Of a stretch of DNA of 21,971 bases, positions 20,747-21,971 are shown in pieces. Made by a program: the position numbers and the translations under genes. Source of the stretch: Flavobacteriales bacterium UBA1694 (GTDB taxonomy: Bacteria > Bacteroidota > Bacteroidia > Flavobacteriales > Weeksellaceae). Numbering within the stretch: the first letter of the stretch is position 1; every line of letters begins with the position of its first letter. The stretch spans positions 34,431 through 56,401 of the forward strand of contig DCJS01000047.1 in NCBI GenBank assembly GCA_002319955.1, in the 5' to 3' direction. The notes below the pieces were generated by a model. The model saw only the letters and a program-made list of their open reading frames with translations, made no database searches and had not been told where the DNA came from.

Positions 20747-21286
20747 ATGACTACCACTTCTCAAGATTTTGATAAGGCGATTAAAGAGTGCCGCTCTGTG
20801 TTCCACTCGAAGATGAACGATTATGGGACTGCTTGGCGCGTTTTAAGACCGAGCTCCATTACAGACCAAATCTATATTAAGATTAAGCGGATTCGCACCC
20901 TTCAACAAACGGATCAGAAGATGGTTGAGGAGAGTGAGACTGAGGGCTTTATCGCCATTGTAAATTACAGTATTATCGGGCTTATTCAACTTCAAAAAGG
21001 AACTTCAAGCGAACTGGCGGAAAACCAGGATGAGGTTCTCGAACTCTACGATTTCTTTGCTCAGAGTGCGAAGTCACTTATGGAGATGAAGAACCACGAT
21101 TACGGGGAAGCCTGGCGCGATATGCGAACCACCTCAATTACAGATCTTATTTATCAAAAGGTTTTAAGAACCAAACAAATAGAAGACAATGATGGCCAAA
21201 CCGAGGTTTCAGAGGGTCTCGATGCCAACTATTACGACATGATTAATTACGCTGTGTTTTGTCTTATTAAATTCGCCACCCCTTAA
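20747..21286 (+). CDS. DUF1599 protein with two tandem domain copies
   Basis: 179 aa made of two copies of one ~75-residue helical unit. SKMNDYGTAWRVLRPSSITDQIYIK (about 21-45) aligns with EMKNHDYGEAWRDMRTTSITDLIYQK (about 111-136). Each copy is followed by an Arg/Lys-rich IRTLQQ/TKQIED segment and a Asn-Tyr helix (AIVNYSIIGLIQL and DMINYAVFCLIKF). DUF1599 has also been called nucleotide modification associated domain 1, from phage contexts; the cellular function in Bacteroidetes is unknown to me. It is transcribed away from folP and sits 20 nt before a DoxX/BT_3928-like gene, so the two are probably one operon. It looks cytoplasmic and intact. Confidence 0.85.
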   Translation: MTTTSQDFDKAIKECRSVFHSKMNDYGTAWRVLRPSSITDQIYIKIKRIRTLQQTDQKMVEESETEGFIAIVNYSIIGLIQLQKGTSSELAENQDEVLELYDFFAQSAKSLMEMKNHDYGEAWRDMRTTSITDLIYQKVLRTKQIEDNDGQTEVSEGLDANYYDMINYAVFCLIKFATP

Positions 21287-21306
21287 GGGCTTTTAACGTA
21301 CAATTT

Positions 21307-21971
21307 ATGATATTAAAATCTTTACTTCGCATTATTATTGCCCTGGTGTTCATTGCCTCAGGTTTTGTAAAAGCGGTGGATCCGGTTGGGTTCTCTTTTA
21401 AATTAGAAGAGTATTTTTCGCCTGCGGTTTTTAATTTGCCATTTTTCGAACCCTATGCGCTTGCCATTTCAGTCTTTATCGTGGTACTGGAACTCCTGTT
21501 GGGGCTCCTGCTCCTTTTTAAACTCAAACTAAGATTTACTCTAGGGGTGCTTATTGCGCTGTGTGTGTTTTTCGCTTTCTTAACGTTTTACTCCGCCTAT
21601 TTTAATGTCGTCACTGACTGTGGCTGTTTTGGTGATGCGCTCAAGCTAGAGCCTTGGCAAAGCTTCTGGAAAGATTTTGCACTTTTAGTGGGCCTTCTTT
21701 TATTATGGAAATGGAACAAAACTAAGAGTGAGACTGATTCTTTAAACGCCAATAAAGTACTTTGGGGTTTATTTGGCCTAGGAACTTTAGCCACTCTAGT
21801 TGTGGTGGCCATCGGACTTTCTTCAGAGCCAATTATTGATTTTAGAGACTACAAAGTTGGCACGGATTTAAAGATTGAGAAGCAGAAGCTTGCCGCAGAT
21901 CCTGCCCAATACAAAACACTTTATACCTTAAAAAATACTAAGACCGGGGAAGTTAAAGAAGTCGCTCAGGA
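21307..21971 (+). CDS. DoxX/MauE-like membrane protein, BT_3928-type (3' truncated by window)
   Basis: The open frame begins at ATG 21307 and runs off the window end; 221 codons are visible. It starts MILKSLLRIIIALVFIASGFVKAVDPVG, the DoxX-like first helix with the SG-x-VKA-x-DP motif, followed by EEYF. There are four TM helices in the first ~165 residues and a periplasmic-facing CGCFGD motif after helix 3 (VVTDCGCFGDALKL), with two cysteines one residue apart. After another TM helix (about 160-180) a soluble region begins (EPIIDFRDYKVGTDL). In Bacteroidetes, proteins of this type next to DUF1599 and folP are labelled BT_3928 family and may carry redox-active or quinone-related functions; the role is not established. 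It is 20 nt downstream of the DUF1599 gene and thus likely cotranscribed. Confidence 0.82.
   Translation, partial: MILKSLLRIIIALVFIASGFVKAVDPVGFSFKLEEYFSPAVFNLPFFEPYALAISVFIVVLELLLGLLLLFKLKLRFTLGVLIALCVFFAFLTFYSAYFNVVTDCGCFGDALKLEPWQSFWKDFALLVGLLLLWKWNKTKSETDSLNANKVLWGLFGLGTLATLVVVAIGLSSEPIIDFRDYKVGTDLKIEKQKLAADPAQYKTLYTLKNTKTGEVKEVAQ

Noticed and set aside
21597..21812. 71-aa minus-strand open frame near the window end
   Set aside because: It is opposite the DoxX/BT_3928-like gene, which has clear TM and CGCFG signatures.
1..21971. Horizontally acquired island, defence system, prophage or mobile element
   Set aside because: Genes are housekeeping or common flavobacterial families, composition looks even, and there are no integrases, transposases, tRNA attachment sites or terminal repeats.

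Overview
This window reads as a chromosomal segment from a member of the Bacteroidota, most likely class Flavobacteriia. The evidence is Bacteroidetes-type promoters (TAnnTTTG boxes, sometimes with an upstream TTG/TTTG about 19 bp away), near-absence of Shine-Dalgarno sequences, and protein variants I recall as typical of Flavobacteriia. Those variants are DnaG without zinc ligands, DnaJ with half a zinc domain, N-terminally extended ClpP, and an archaeal/eukaryotic-type ProS next to a Tyr/Gly-rich lipoprotein and a FadL-like porin. Base and codon usage look even throughout. I see no rRNA, tRNA, IS element, prophage or CRISPR array, and no gene-free stretch longer than about 190 bp.

Layout. 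(1) 1-3883, plus strand: the 3' part of an alpha-2-macroglobulin-like gene, then an uncharacterised secreted protein, a DUF1569 (DinB-like) protein, a four-helix membrane protein and a PhnB-like VOC protein. (2) 3951-6180, minus strand: a THUMP-domain rRNA methyltransferase overlapping a membrane-anchored family 2 glycosyltransferase. (3) 6278-7695, plus strand: a small-molecule or protein methyltransferase coupled by a 4-bp overlap to a ZIP-type metal transporter, ending at a bidirectional terminator. (4) 7823-10313, minus strand: a Tyr/Gly-rich lipoprotein followed by a FadL-family outer-membrane protein, with a strong stem-loop between them. (5) 10465-14835, plus strand: proS, a DUF937-TM-OmpA protein with a strong terminator, and mntH behind a DtxR/MntR-like operator. 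(6) 14928-16643, plus strand: grpE-dnaJ, ending at a terminator shared with clpP. (7) 16747-19431, minus strand: dnaG then clpP. (8) 19549-21971: a small orphan gene converging on folP (minus), then a duplicated DUF1599 protein and the start of a DoxX/BT_3928-like membrane protein that runs off the end.

Most genes are housekeeping: translation (proS, rRNA methyltransferase), replication (dnaG), protein quality control (grpE, dnaJ, clpP), folate synthesis (folP) and envelope and metal homeostasis (ZIP, mntH, FadL, OmpA-like). I do not see a clearly new multi-gene system. The best leads are regulatory or architectural. They are the operator over the mntH promoter, three genes whose TAnnTTTG box ends exactly 4 nt before the ATG (predicted leaderless transcripts), loss of zinc ligands in DnaG, DnaJ and ProS, and the repeat-built lipoprotein with its downstream stem-loop.
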